Shown: positions 47,159 through 56,658 of the stretch, in pieces
How the letters are laid out: the number at the start of each line of letters is the position of its first letter
Position numbering within the stretch: the stretch's first letter is position 1
Assembly: GCA_947498765.1 (NCBI GenBank)
Contig: CANMLG010000057.1
Location: 48,739-112,738 of the forward strand
Reading direction: 5' to 3'
Source of the DNA: an uncultured Aquimarina sp.
GTDB taxonomy: Bacteria; Bacteroidota; Bacteroidia; Flavobacteriales; Flavobacteriaceae
Length of the DNA stretch: 64,000 nucleotides
Notes under the pieces: model-generated
What the model was told of the DNA's origin: nothing
The model's input: only the letters and a program-made list of their open reading frames with translations
Database searches by the model: none
Made by a program: the position numbers and the translations under genes

Positions 47159-49261
47159 TTATTTTATCAATACTATTTCGACCCTTCTATTAAGCGCCCT
47201 GCCTTGTTTTGTTGCATTATCTGCAATTGGATTTTCCTCACCATGTCCAACGGCTTTTAATCGTTGAGTCCCAATCCCGTTTTCTACAAAATAGGCCAAC
47301 ACTGCATAAGCCCTATTTTGTGACAACTTTAAATTTAATGCTGATGAACCTACACTATCTGTATAGCCATTAATTTCAAAATTTGAATCTGGATACTTGT
47401 TTAAAATAGCTAAAATCGAGGTTAAAGAATCAAATGTTTCAGATGTAAATGTGGTTTTACCTGAAGCAAAATTGATGGTTTTAGCATATTCATTGATTGT
47501 TTCTACTACCTCTTTTGCTTTTTCTACATCGTCATTTAAATTGGTGATATTTGGACAACCATTATTTGCTACTAATCCAAATTTATCGGGGCAAGCATCT
47601 TTACTATCTTCAATACCATCATTATCCGTGTCAATAACTATAGGCTCAATTTTAGGACATCCATTGTTTTCAGCAAGTCCAAATTCATTTGGACATTCAT
47701 CAAGCGAATCTACAATACCATCATTATCTGTATCTAATTCAACCACCTCTTCCACAACTTCCTCCACCACGGGTAACGGGCAGCCATTATTTTCTACTGG
47801 ACCTGCCTCTTTTGGGCACTCGTCGTATTTGTCATAAACCCCATCCTTATCTTTATCTTTTAATTTACTTTGATAGATAGGCAACTTTAACCCCGCATAC
47901 ACATCGGCTGTTTTAGATTTACCCATTAAATTAGTTAAAATACTTCCCGAACCGACAAATATAGGCCCTAACCTAATACCTGCCCCCCAAATAAAGCCAC
48001 CATACTCTCTAATACTTATAGGGGAATACAGACTAGCCCACTTAGTTTCTAAACGTGGTGTTAAGGACAGCGTATTAGCTATACGGTTGGCATTTTCTTT
48101 ATCTTCATTAATTAATGAAAGATCAGTATTTAAATTAAGGTATAATTTTTTGTAGGCATTCCAATCAATATTAACATGTATGGCTGCAGGTAACTTAATT
48201 TTGGAGCTTATAATTTCTTCTCTAGGATTTAATAGCGGCTCTATTTCTTCCTCAAAATCCCCATCTTCAATAGTTCTCCTATCAATAGCCACTCCATTTA
48301 AATTATAATTAGTGTTAAACCCTTCTTTATATTTTAAACTTCCTATATCCGTAATTGATAAGCCTGCTTTTAAATAATACTTGTTTTTATACTTTAGAGG
48401 TACTAAATTACCATTAATATCCTTGGTTTTATATTTATCTGCTTCAGGCCTCCACTCATATACAAAACCAACATCAAATCCTACTCCAGATGCTTGCGCT
48501 TTATATTCTACATCATCGTCATTTTCAAAAGCCTCGCCATTATTATTGGTATCAAAATTATTACTAAATGCATAATCACCTGTTCCTGTACCTGTAAATT
48601 CACCATTAATTGTTGATGGAGGATTAAGTACAAATGGATCATAATCAATACTGGCATTATTAGTAATAGCCGAAGCATAGCCATAACCCTGTAAATACTT
48701 AAAGGTAATTCCTCCTTTTAAAAAGTGTGCTCCTTTATCAAGTAACACCCTACCATATGTTAACCCATATTCTGCCCAAGCATGTGCTGTAGCATTTACA
48801 TTTAGGTTAGCAATGTTTACAGGTACATTTTCATCAATTTTATTATCAAAAAGATCTATTACCTCTCCGTTAATATTATTAATACTTCCAAAAACACGTG
48901 CCCTAGTACTTAAAGCTATGGAATTATTTCTATTTATATTAAACATAAATGATGGTCCAAGTACATCTACATTAACTAGGCCATTGTTATCATCACTTAA
49001 TGTTAATATTCTATCAGTATCAAACTCATAATCATCATCTAAAGAGTCAAAAAGGCTTATCTCGGCGTAGTCATTGCCTAAAAAAGCACTTACGGAGCTT
49101 AGGTTTAAATCAAATTTAAGTCGAGAATCTACAACATTCGCTGGATTTGCAATTACCCCATGTACACCACTGTAATTATCTGTTAAAAAGCCAACAAAAC
49201 TTTGTCCATAATTAGTAAATGGTAAAAAAAATAAGAATAGCTTTAGTAATTTTTGTTTCAT
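47159..49261 (-). CDS. OmpA-family outer-membrane protein with thrombospondin type 3 repeats
   Basis: A 700-residue protein with signal peptide (ending TNYGQ, about residue 20), a DUF5723-like beta-barrel or beta-rich region (about 20-470), three calcium-binding thrombospondin type 3 repeats (about 475-590, with DKDGVYDKYDECP and two DTDNDGI copies) and a C-terminal OmpA peptidoglycan-binding domain (about 600-700, with NGYTDSVGS and NRRVEI). It should link the outer membrane to the cell wall. It stands alone. Confidence 0.9.
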   Translation of the reverse strand: MKQKLLKLFLFFLPFTNYGQSFVGFLTDNYSGVHGVIANPANVVDSRLKFDLNLSSVSAFLGNDYAEISLFDSLDDDYEFDTDRILTLSDDNNGLVNVDVLGPSFMFNINRNNSIALSTRARVFGSINNINGEVIDLFDNKIDENVPVNIANLNVNATAHAWAEYGLTYGRVLLDKGAHFLKGGITFKYLQGYGYASAITNNASIDYDPFVLNPPSTINGEFTGTGTGDYAFSNNFDTNNNGEAFENDDDVEYKAQASGVGFDVGFVYEWRPEADKYKTKDINGNLVPLKYKNKYYLKAGLSITDIGSLKYKEGFNTNYNLNGVAIDRRTIEDGDFEEEIEPLLNPREEIISSKIKLPAAIHVNIDWNAYKKLYLNLNTDLSLINEDKENANRIANTLSLTPRLETKWASLYSPISIREYGGFIWGAGIRLGPIFVGSGSILTNLMGKSKTADVYAGLKLPIYQSKLKDKDKDGVYDKYDECPKEAGPVENNGCPLPVVEEVVEEVVELDTDNDGIVDSLDECPNEFGLAENNGCPKIEPIVIDTDNDGIEDSKDACPDKFGLVANNGCPNITNLNDDVEKAKEVVETINEYAKTINFASGKTTFTSETFDSLTSILAILNKYPDSNFEINGYTDSVGSSALNLKLSQNRAYAVLAYFVENGIGTQRLKAVGHGEENPIADNATKQGRALNRRVEIVLIK

Positions 49262-49463
49262 ATGTAAATATTTAATTAAAATGCACTTAAACCGATATTA
49301 AATACACTTAAAGGGCAAAAATACTAATTAATTCTTACAAATAATTAAATAAAAAATAAACTAAAACACAACATAACAGATAAATAACAGAAAAATTAAA
49401 ATCTTACAAAAGAAAAAATACCTTAAATTAACTATATTTATTAGATATAAATATCATGTTTGA

Positions 49464-51569
49464 ATGTTGCGAAAAATCTTGTATACTATTACCATACTTA
49501 CATTGCTATTATTGGTTTATTTGATTTTTAACTTCATCAAATTTTCGAACAGACAGGACAACCTTGCTTTTATTAAAGGAGCCCAAACTACTATGGAGCT
49601 CAAAAAAAAAATCAACAATTCCTTAGCTGAAGTAATGACTGAAGGAACTGCCTTTAAACAATTACTAGAAACCAAAGAATTTTCTGCACATGAATTAGAG
49701 TCTCTAATTAAAAAACGCTCTTTTCAATTATCAACAATATTAGGAGTAACAGTAGCTTACGAAAGCTATTGCTTTTCCGATAACAAAAAACTTTATTCCC
49801 CTTATTATGATAAAAATCAAGATAGACTTATTCAAATAGGAGATTTATATGACTATACAAATCCTTTATTAGAAACTTCACGTTGGTATGTAAATGCCTC
49901 TAAAAAGGGAGCACATTGGGTAGAGCCCTACTATGCACAAGGAGCTCAGGCTCTAGTATCGGATTATAGTATTCCTTTTTACTATACAAAAGGGCCTAAA
50001 AAAGGCCAATATCGAGGTGTAGTATCTATGACTATTTCGTTAATTGGATTTACTGATATGATACATTCAATAAGCTTAGGAAAAACTGGTTTTGGCTTTG
50101 TAGCCTCTCAAAAAGGCAAATTACTCGCCCATCCTATAAATGAATATGTCGGCTTGAAAAATATTAGCGATTTAATCAATGAAGAAAAAAACAACAATCT
50201 AAAAAAAGCATATCAGGACATTCTGGACCATAAAACTGGAAAAATCACCTATAATGATGCTTTAAAAAAACAAAAAGCACTATTTTTTTATGACAATGTG
50301 CCTATTTCAAACTGGAAAATTGCAGTTCAATTTTTTAAAAATGATTTGCTTAAAAATCAGGAACTATTTAAACGAAAATACATTAACCTATCAATCACTA
50401 CCAGCCTTTTATTTTTACTCTTATTAGCTAATTTTTATAACAGAGACCATTTATCTACTTCCGAAATTTGGTATTTAAGCCTTTTTAGTAGTGCTATTTT
50501 ATTGGCTAATATTTTTTTGATTGGCTACTTACAACACACCAAAACCAACGCTAATGTTAGGAATGAGAGCCCACCTATTACTAACAAAACATCCTTAAAC
50601 AATATTATTAATGCCCAATTATATAAAACAAAAAAATTAGCTAAAAAACCTAAAAAAATAGTCCCCACTGGCATATACGTTGAACGCCTTGAATTTAACG
50701 ACTCATACAATGTAAATATTAGTGGTATTTTATGGCAAAAATATCATAACGACTTTGCCAAAACGGTTACTAAAGGTTTTAAATTCCCTCAAATAGCTCC
50801 TTTTGCCGAATCTTCTTTTATTGAAGAAGCTTACCAAAAACAACAAAAAAACCACTTGCTAATTGGTTATAACTTTAGAACCACCATTAGATTAAATTTT
50901 GATTACAGTGATTATCCTTTTGATAAACGCAATATTGATTTAGAAATTCAACCCATAAAAAATAACGACAACCTTTTATTGGTTCCTGATTTAAAAAGCT
51001 ACACCTATACAAATCCACTACAAAAAAGTGGTATTAGTAACAAAATTAAACTTCCAGGAAGTAAAATTTTAGAAACCTATTTTAATTATTCATTTTACAC
51101 TTATGCCACTAATTTTGGTTTTAAAGACAATACCGACTTTGAAGACACTCCCATATTGCATTTTAACATTAACGTCCGAGAGGTTTTAATTACCGCTTTT
51201 GTAACCTATCTCATTCCTATATTTGTAACACTAATAATGATTTTCATCTTTATTTACTCCACTCCTCGTTCCAAAAACGGACGTATCAATGGAGGTGCTA
51301 TTGTGCAAGGAATGGCTGCTTTTTTCTTTGTGCTTATATTTTCGCATATCGATCTTCGGAAAAATATAGAAACTGCCGATTTAATTTATATGGAATATTT
51401 TTATTTTGTTACCTATATAATTATTGTTTTAGCTACTTACAACCTCATTACCTTTTCAAGAATACCGCACAAACTATTTGATTTTAAGGATAACCTTATT
51501 ATAAAAGCTTCATACTGGCCTTTATTTTTAGTATTGGTTTTAGCCATAAGTCTATTTAACTTTTATTAA
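49464..51569 (+). CDS. Cache sensor domain fused to a pentameric ligand-gated ion channel (pLGIC) module
   Basis: A 701-residue membrane protein. Order: helix (about 5-25), periplasmic dCache-like sensor (about 30-305, with SRWYVNASKKGAHWVEPYY and GKTGFGFVASQKGKLLAHP), two helices (about 308-355), then a module like prokaryotic Cys-loop receptors: VPTGIYVERLEF at about 397, DYPFDKR (Pro-loop) at about 481-487, a beta-rich domain, then a channel domain from about 570 with an Arg before M1, Pro in M1 (YLIPIF), a polar M2, M3 and a C-terminal M4. It would sense a small molecule outside and gate ion flow. The fold call rests on motif order; ligand and selectivity are unknown. The acyltransferase starts 29 bases downstream. 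Confidence 0.72.
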   Translation: MLRKILYTITILTLLLLVYLIFNFIKFSNRQDNLAFIKGAQTTMELKKKINNSLAEVMTEGTAFKQLLETKEFSAHELESLIKKRSFQLSTILGVTVAYESYCFSDNKKLYSPYYDKNQDRLIQIGDLYDYTNPLLETSRWYVNASKKGAHWVEPYYAQGAQALVSDYSIPFYYTKGPKKGQYRGVVSMTISLIGFTDMIHSISLGKTGFGFVASQKGKLLAHPINEYVGLKNISDLINEEKNNNLKKAYQDILDHKTGKITYNDALKKQKALFFYDNVPISNWKIAVQFFKNDLLKNQELFKRKYINLSITTSLLFLLLLANFYNRDHLSTSEIWYLSLFSSAILLANIFLIGYLQHTKTNANVRNESPPITNKTSLNNIINAQLYKTKKLAKKPKKIVPTGIYVERLEFNDSYNVNISGILWQKYHNDFAKTVTKGFKFPQIAPFAESSFIEEAYQKQQKNHLLIGYNFRTTIRLNFDYSDYPFDKRNIDLEIQPIKNNDNLLLVPDLKSYTYTNPLQKSGISNKIKLPGSKILETYFNYSFYTYATNFGFKDNTDFEDTPILHFNINVREVLITAFVTYLIPIFVTLIMIFIFIYSTPRSKNGRINGGAIVQGMAAFFFVLIFSHIDLRKNIETADLIYMEYFYFVTYIIIVLATYNLITFSRIPHKLFDFKDNLIIKASYWPLFLVLVLAISLFNFY

Positions 51570-51598
51570 TATTACACTCTATCTCTAATCTAATCAAT

Positions 51599-52675
51599 TT
51601 GAATTCTCTAAAAAAAAGAAATTTTGGACTTGATCTTTTAAGAGCCTTATCCATTTGGCTCGTTCTACTCCAACATGCTGGTATCAATATCCCAGGTCTT
51701 AAACCGATGAAGATTGGAAGCGTAGGTGTTGAAATTTTTTTTGTTATAAGTGGCTTTTTAATTGGCGGAATTCTTTTAAAGTCTATTGATGAAAAAAAAG
51801 GCACCATAAACACTCTTAAAAATTTTTGGATTCGTAGGTGGATGAGAACACTTCCTCTGTATTATACTGTATTATTATTCAAATATATAGTTATCGACAA
51901 CTCCATTGGCTGGAAGCTTATATATTATATTTTTTTCTTACAAAACAACTTACATCATGGTCCTAGTTTTTTAGGTGTCTCCTGGAGTCTTGTTTTAGAA
52001 GAATGGTTCTATCTATTTTGTCCAATATATCTACTTTTTTTAAACCACTTTTTTAAAAAAAGCAATCAAATTATTTTTTTTATAGCCCTATTTATAACCA
52101 GTATTGTAATTTTACGCACTCGTTGGGTTTTAATTGAAAACGTATCTTTCGGTAATGTTAATGCTTATTTCCCTTATCGATTTGACAGTATGTTTATTGG
52201 TGTTCTTTTGTCTTATTTAAACATCAATAAACCTTTATTCTTTTCTATTTTAAAATCTAAAAAAGTTTTTATAATTGGTCTCTTATTATTCATTGCGTAT
52301 CTCTTTTTTTACTGGAATCTAGCTGTAAACAATCTTATAAATAAGACATATATACCTAGAACCATTGGTTTTTTTATTTTACCTTTTTCCATTGGACTCA
52401 CCTTGCCATATATTTCAACTTTAAAAATAAATTTCCATCAGAATAATTTTAATAAAATCATCTTTTATTATATAACCTGGACTAGTTTGTTAACATATTC
52501 CATCTATCTTATTCATCCCTTTATATATAGTTATTTCATAGATGATAAAAAAATAACAAATATTTTTTTATTAAACTTTACCGCAGCCATTATCATTACC
52601 TACATAACTTCTTACCTGATATTCAAAAACTTTGAAAACCCTATACTTAAACTTAGAGATAAAATATCCTCATAA
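51599..52675 (+). CDS. acyltransferase family 3 membrane protein (OafA/YrhL-like)
   Basis: A 358-residue integral membrane protein with about ten helices. The acyltransferase 3 hallmarks are visible: GLDLLRALSIWLVLLQHAG near the N-terminus, FFVISGFLIGGI, and the SWSLVLEEWFYLFCP stretch. Members move acetyl or other acyl groups onto surface polysaccharides or lipids. No ATG is available upstream, so the start is TTG at 51599. It may share a transcript with the Cache-pLGIC gene. Confidence 0.88.
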   Translation: MNSLKKRNFGLDLLRALSIWLVLLQHAGINIPGLKPMKIGSVGVEIFFVISGFLIGGILLKSIDEKKGTINTLKNFWIRRWMRTLPLYYTVLLFKYIVIDNSIGWKLIYYIFFLQNNLHHGPSFLGVSWSLVLEEWFYLFCPIYLLFLNHFFKKSNQIIFFIALFITSIVILRTRWVLIENVSFGNVNAYFPYRFDSMFIGVLLSYLNINKPLFFSILKSKKVFIIGLLLFIAYLFFYWNLAVNNLINKTYIPRTIGFFILPFSIGLTLPYISTLKINFHQNNFNKIIFYYITWTSLLTYSIYLIHPFIYSYFIDDKKITNIFLLNFTAAIIITYITSYLIFKNFENPILKLRDKISS

Positions 52676-52707
52676 ATCAAACATATATAAATGTTAAAAT
52701 TTAATTT

Positions 52708-52733
52708 TGAAACGAACATTCCAATATATTTGT
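52708..52733 (+). promoter_or_regulatory. tetR promoter with putative TetR operator
   Basis: A TGAAACGA-type site (52708-52723) matches 13 of 16 bases of the perfect palindrome at 53347-53362. It overlaps the -33 region of a promoter whose -7 box TATATTTG is at 52726-52733, just upstream of the tetR start at 52750. This predicts autorepression. Confidence 0.55.
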
Positions 52734-52749
52734 AGTATCAATTAAGTAT

Positions 52750-53328
52750 ATGCCCAGAACAGAAGATTTTGATAAAGAAAAAGTACTTACTAAAATCCAA
52801 AATATATTTTGGATTAAGGGCTATAATGGTACTTCAATGCAAGATTTAGTGGATGCTTCTGGATTAAACAGAAGTAGTATTTATAATTCTTTTGGAAGCA
52901 AAATGGAATTATATAAACTAGTATTAAAAAAATACCAACATGAAAACAAAACGGCATTGGATCAAATTTGTAGTAATAAAAATGGTTTAGCTAGCATTCA
53001 ATCCTTATTTGATGGCACCATTGATTATATGATTAATGATAAAGAAAGTAAAGGCTGTATGTTTATTAATTGCAATACCGAAATGGGTAATCAAAATATG
53101 CTATTACAGCAAGTAACTAAAAACAATCAAGAGACTTTAGTTAACTTTTTTAAAAATTTAATTGAAAAAGGTCAGTTAGATCAAAGCATTACTACAAATG
53201 AAAATAGCTTAACATTGGCTTACTATTTAGTAAGCTCATTTCAAGGCTTACGCATAACAGGAATGAACACAAAAAACAGAAGCTTTTTGGAAAGTATAGT
53301 AAAAAATATCATTAAAACAATCACTTAA
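52750..53328 (+). CDS. TetR/AcrR family transcriptional regulator
   Basis: A 192-residue regulator. Residues 10-55 form the TetR helix-turn-helix (FWIKGYNGTSMQDLVDASGLNRSSIYNSFGSK). The C-terminal ligand domain resembles the subgroup of MarR-independent repressors that sense small molecules. It lies 47 bases upstream of an SDR gene, with a perfect palindrome between, so it probably represses both itself and that gene. Confidence 0.93.
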   Translation: MPRTEDFDKEKVLTKIQNIFWIKGYNGTSMQDLVDASGLNRSSIYNSFGSKMELYKLVLKKYQHENKTALDQICSNKNGLASIQSLFDGTIDYMINDKESKGCMFINCNTEMGNQNMLLQQVTKNNQETLVNFFKNLIEKGQLDQSITTNENSLTLAYYLVSSFQGLRITGMNTKNRSFLESIVKNIIKTIT

Positions 53329-53346
53329 TATTTTTTTAATCTAATT

Positions 53347-53362
53347 TGAAACGATCGTTTCA
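53347..53362. promoter_or_regulatory. 16-base perfect palindrome, TetR operator
   Basis: TGAAACGATCGTTTCA lies 14 bases upstream of the SDR start codon and 18 bases after the tetR stop codon. Length, symmetry and position fit a TetR-family operator. Confidence 0.65.
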
Positions 53363-53375
53363 TAAAAATAAACAC

Positions 53376-54128
53376 ATGAAAAAATTTGAAAACAAAGTTG
53401 TAGTAGTAACAGGAGGAAACTCGGGCATTGGACTAGCCACAGTAAAAGGTTTTTTAAATGAGGGAGCTAAAGTTGTATTCTCTGGCAGAAGACAAGAAGC
53501 TATTGACCAAGTAAGTAATGAACTTACTGGCGAATACAAAGCCGTACTGGCCGATCAAGGGAAACTGGCAGATAATAAAAAACTAATAGATCAAGCTGTA
53601 GCTACATATGGTAAAATTGATGTCGTTTTTGCCAATGCTGGAGTGGCTCAATTTGCTCCAGCAGACCAAATTAATGAAGATTTTTTTGACAATCAGTTTA
53701 ACATTAACATTAAAGGTCCTGCTTTTTTAGTTAAAGAGGCTATTCCTAATTTAAATGACGGAGCCAGCATTATTTTTAACACCTCAATATCAAACCAAAA
53801 AGGCTTTGAAGGCGGTGCTGTTTACAGTGCTACAAAAGGAGCTTTACGTTCCTACGCTCGGGTACTTACTACAGAACTTGCGCCTAGAAATATTAGAGTA
53901 AATTCGGTAGCACCAGGCCCAATAACTACTCCTATTTATAATAAAATGGACGGTCTTAACGAAGAACAACTTGAACAAATGGGCACTAGTTTTTCGCAAA
54001 GTGTCCCGTTGAAACGTTTTGGTGAATCAAAAGAAATTGCTGATGCTGTATTATTTTTAGCAAGTGATGAGGCTAGTTATGTAAATGGTATTGAACTAGA
54101 AGTTGATGGAGGTATGAGCCAAATTTAA
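53376..54128 (+). CDS. short-chain dehydrogenase/reductase
   Basis: A 250-residue enzyme started at the ATG at 53376; ten upstream codons to 53346 would run through the palindromic operator and are unlikely. The Rossmann motif TGGNSGIG is at 12-19 and the catalytic YSATK at Tyr150 and Lys154, with the upstream Ser in NTSIS. It uses NAD(P)H to reduce carbonyl groups. The substrate is unknown, but control by the adjacent TetR points to a response to a small compound. Confidence 0.92.
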   Translation: MKKFENKVVVVTGGNSGIGLATVKGFLNEGAKVVFSGRRQEAIDQVSNELTGEYKAVLADQGKLADNKKLIDQAVATYGKIDVVFANAGVAQFAPADQINEDFFDNQFNINIKGPAFLVKEAIPNLNDGASIIFNTSISNQKGFEGGAVYSATKGALRSYARVLTTELAPRNIRVNSVAPGPITTPIYNKMDGLNEEQLEQMGTSFSQSVPLKRFGESKEIADAVLFLASDEASYVNGIELEVDGGMSQI

Positions 54129-54153
54129 TACTATCAACTAACTTTTAGAAAAC

Positions 54154-54191
54154 AACTAAGCCGAATTGATTTTAAACAATTCAGCTTAGTT
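54154..54191. terminator. bidirectional terminator
   Basis: An 8-base-pair stem, one mismatch (G-U on the minus transcript) and a further 6-base-pair stem (54154-54168 with 54177-54191). It lies between the convergent SDR and 54181-54705 genes and includes the stop codon of the latter. Confidence 0.68.
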
Positions 54192-54705
54192 TGGATACCA
54201 CTTCTCGGTCAAAACTTACTTTAATTCCTGGCGATAATGTGCTTGTATAATAATCCGTAGTAAAATGAAGTAATTCCGCTTTTAGCTCTGGATATTTTTT
54301 AGAAAGCTTTAAAAGCATCCAAAAGGCTCTAACTCGTGTTGAAGGAATTTTTTTGATATCTTCCCAAATGCTCATACAAGCATCAAATAATTTGCCCTCC
54401 TGTATTTCGTTAAGTTCCATTTTGTCTAAAATTATTAATAGTTGACGCTGGTGTCCATCGTGTTTTTTTATTTGTGATAAACAATCTATGTATTGATCCA
54501 TATATTCATGCAATCGTATATCATTTTTTTGTATCATATGACCAATCAGCATAGCACAACGCCAGGCTTGCTTATTTGATAAACATAATGATGCAATGAT
54601 GAGCTCTGGAAAAAGCTGTGAATGTTTACGTACATAATCAATCATTTGATCATTTTTGTTAAAACGATCAAAAATATGAGCTACAGATGGCGTATGTTTT
54701 TGCAT
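54181..54705 (-). CDS. hypothetical helical (HEAT-like) protein
   Basis: A 174-residue protein without signal peptide. It is composed of several amphipathic helices with repeated patterns such as PELIIASLCLSNKQAWRCAMLIGHM, which resemble HEAT/ARM-type repeats. No functional family is recognised. The final codons form one arm of the terminator. It is transcribed alone. Confidence 0.7.
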   Translation of the reverse strand: MQKHTPSVAHIFDRFNKNDQMIDYVRKHSQLFPELIIASLCLSNKQAWRCAMLIGHMIQKNDIRLHEYMDQYIDCLSQIKKHDGHQRQLLIILDKMELNEIQEGKLFDACMSIWEDIKKIPSTRVRAFWMLLKLSKKYPELKAELLHFTTDYYTSTLSPGIKVSFDREVVSKLS

Positions 54706-54952
54706 AATAAAAAGAATTATTCCTATATTTATTTATCATAAAATCAAAAAAATCAATTTTTTATAAAAACTGATTAAAAATCAAATCATATATTTAATTT
54801 TTTCAAAATTAATTTCTGTATACTGATAGCTACACCTTGTATACATCTCATTATAAAACAAATGAATAATACTGTTAAAAAAAATATATGTTGTAGTCCA
54901 AAACAAAAAAATTAACATCAATTAAAACAAACTTTAACACTTTTATATACTT

Positions 54953-55534
54953 ATGAAAAAATTAACAATTTGCGCATTATTAGCATCAAGCATCCTATTT
55001 ACTAGTTGTATTGGTTCATTTAGTGCTTTTAATGGTTTACGAGACTGGAACGAAAGTGTAACTGACAATCAATTTGGAAACGAAATTATCTTTTTAGCCT
55101 TATGGATCATCCCTGTATATCAATTTGCCACACTTGGAGACTTAATTGTTTTTAATGCTATTGAATTTTGGGGAGGAGATAATCCTATTGCCATGAAGGA
55201 AGGTGATTCTGAAACACGCATTGTAAAAAGCAAAGGGAACACCTATCAAATAACCGCTACAAAAAACAAATTCCATGTAGCCATTATTGATGGTAAAAGA
55301 AAAGGAGAAACTAGCGATTTAGTATACACTCCTGCCGATAAAAGTTGGAGTGCTATTAAAGCTAACGGAGAAAAAGTAAAATTAACTTCATTAAAAAAAG
55401 GATTACGTATAGTTCATTTACCTAATGGAGAAAGTATTAAGGTATTTCCTGGAATGAGCAAAACAGCTACTGTAAATTATTTAGAACAAAAGCTAGCTAC
55501 CTATGACTTGTGCGAATATGCTGAGTTGAATTAA
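54953..55534 (+). CDS. DUF3332 lipoprotein
   Basis: A 193-residue protein with a lipoprotein signal (LFTSC, Cys at about 19) followed by a hydrophobic segment (about 48-70, LALWIIPVYQFATLGDLI) and a polar C-terminal domain. The SFSAFNGLRDWNESVTDNQF and IIPVYQFA stretches match DUF3332, seen in Bacteroidota and Vibrio, of unknown function. It stands alone, convergent with the LytTR locus. Confidence 0.88.
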   Translation: MKKLTICALLASSILFTSCIGSFSAFNGLRDWNESVTDNQFGNEIIFLALWIIPVYQFATLGDLIVFNAIEFWGGDNPIAMKEGDSETRIVKSKGNTYQITATKNKFHVAIIDGKRKGETSDLVYTPADKSWSAIKANGEKVKLTSLKKGLRIVHLPNGESIKVFPGMSKTATVNYLEQKLATYDLCEYAELN

Positions 55535-55546
55535 TAGCTTAATCAG

Positions 55547-55594
55547 TTTGAGAGTAAATTAATACTATTTATTATATTGTGATTTACTCTCAAA
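55547..55594. terminator. bidirectional terminator
   Basis: Arms of 13 bases (55547-55559 with 55582-55594) pair perfectly around a 22-base AT-rich loop, between the convergent DUF3332 and response regulator genes. No long T tract follows. Confidence 0.6.
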
Positions 55595-56359
55595 TTAATT
55601 TTCTAACCACAATTTAAAATCCTTCACTTTTTCTCTACTTACAATGACTTCCGAGGCATCAAAATGAAGTAATTTTAATTCTAACCTCGAATTTGTGTAT
55701 GAAATAATATCCTTAATTGCTGCAATATTTACAAAAAACTTACGGCTTACTCTATAAAAAAAAGTCGGATCCAATTCATCTTCTAATTGCTCCAAAGTAG
55801 TATCCATTAAATAACTTCGGTTACTCGTGGTGTGCAAATATGTCCCTTTATTTTCTGAATAAAAACACTCAATATCAGTAACATTAAAAATTTTTAAATG
55901 CTGTCCCACTTTAGTAGTAAAACGCTGTTTAAATGCTGTTTGTTCCGAAAAATTTAATAACGTTTTTAAAGCATTATAATCTAATTGTACATTAGGTGAT
56001 GCTAACTGCGATTTAAATTTAATAACCGCCCACTCCAACTCATCGGGATCAATTGGTTTCAATAAATAATCAATACTTTTTAATTTAAAGGCTTTTAAAG
56101 CATATTCATCATAAGCTGTGGTAAAAATAATTGAGCTTTCCACAATAACTTCATCAAAAATTTCGAAAGATAAGCCATCACTTAATTGAATATCTAAAAA
56201 AACGAGATCTGGATGTGTATTTTCTTGAAACCAAAGTATAGCTTCTTCAACTGAATACACTACATCCAACACCTTTAATTTTATTGTTTCGACCATACGT
56301 TTCAACCTACGCGCCGATGGTTTTTCGTCTTCAACTATCAATGTGGTTATTATTCCCAT
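55595..56359 (-). CDS. LytTR-family response regulator
   Basis: A 254-residue protein: receiver domain (about 5-120, phosphorylation site Asp56 in FLDIQ and acidic pair in VEDEKP) and a LytTR DNA-binding domain (about 150-254, with FYRVSRKFFVNIAAI and REKVKDFKLWL). It is phosphorylated by the neighbouring histidine kinase. Its start overlaps the 2TM gene by 10 bases, so the locus is one operon. Confidence 0.93.
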   Translation of the reverse strand: MGIITTLIVEDEKPSARRLKRMVETIKLKVLDVVYSVEEAILWFQENTHPDLVFLDIQLSDGLSFEIFDEVIVESSIIFTTAYDEYALKAFKLKSIDYLLKPIDPDELEWAVIKFKSQLASPNVQLDYNALKTLLNFSEQTAFKQRFTTKVGQHLKIFNVTDIECFYSENKGTYLHTTSNRSYLMDTTLEQLEDELDPTFFYRVSRKFFVNIAAIKDIISYTNSRLELKLLHFDASEVIVSREKVKDFKLWLEN

Positions 56360-56649
56360 CTGTCTGTTTTTTCTTTTTCTTGTAAAAACTCTTTCATCTT
56401 TCTATCCTCCCAATCTTTATTAAAAAAGGGATTGTAATCAAAAGCCGAAATCCCATTAAAAATTACTCCTAAACCCCAACCAAATGCAGGCCAAACTACC
56501 CAAGGATAGGTAAGCTTATTTTGATAATAATTAAGGGCTACAAGTCCCAATATGACCAAAATATAACTGATTAAATTGTGGTAAAACTTTTTAATCTTTT
56601 CAACACGATTCTTGGCTTTAATAAACTTTTGTTGTTGTAAATTATCCAT
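56350..56649 (-). CDS. 2TM domain protein
   Basis: A 99-residue protein of the 2TM family: an amphipathic lead KAKNRVEKIKKFYHNL, two membrane helices and a C-terminal DWEDRKMKEFL tail. It lies between the histidine kinase and response regulator genes and shares the module fused to that kinase, so it likely interacts with it in the membrane. Confidence 0.9.
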   Translation of the reverse strand: MDNLQQQKFIKAKNRVEKIKKFYHNLISYILVILGLVALNYYQNKLTYPWVVWPAFGWGLGVIFNGISAFDYNPFFNKDWEDRKMKEFLQEKEKTDRWE

Positions 56650-56658
56650 AATTGTACC

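Noticed and set aside
47397..47837. Plus-strand ORF opposite the OmpA-family gene
   Set aside because: Serine- and threonine-rich shadow of the Asp-rich thrombospondin type 3 repeats on the other strand.
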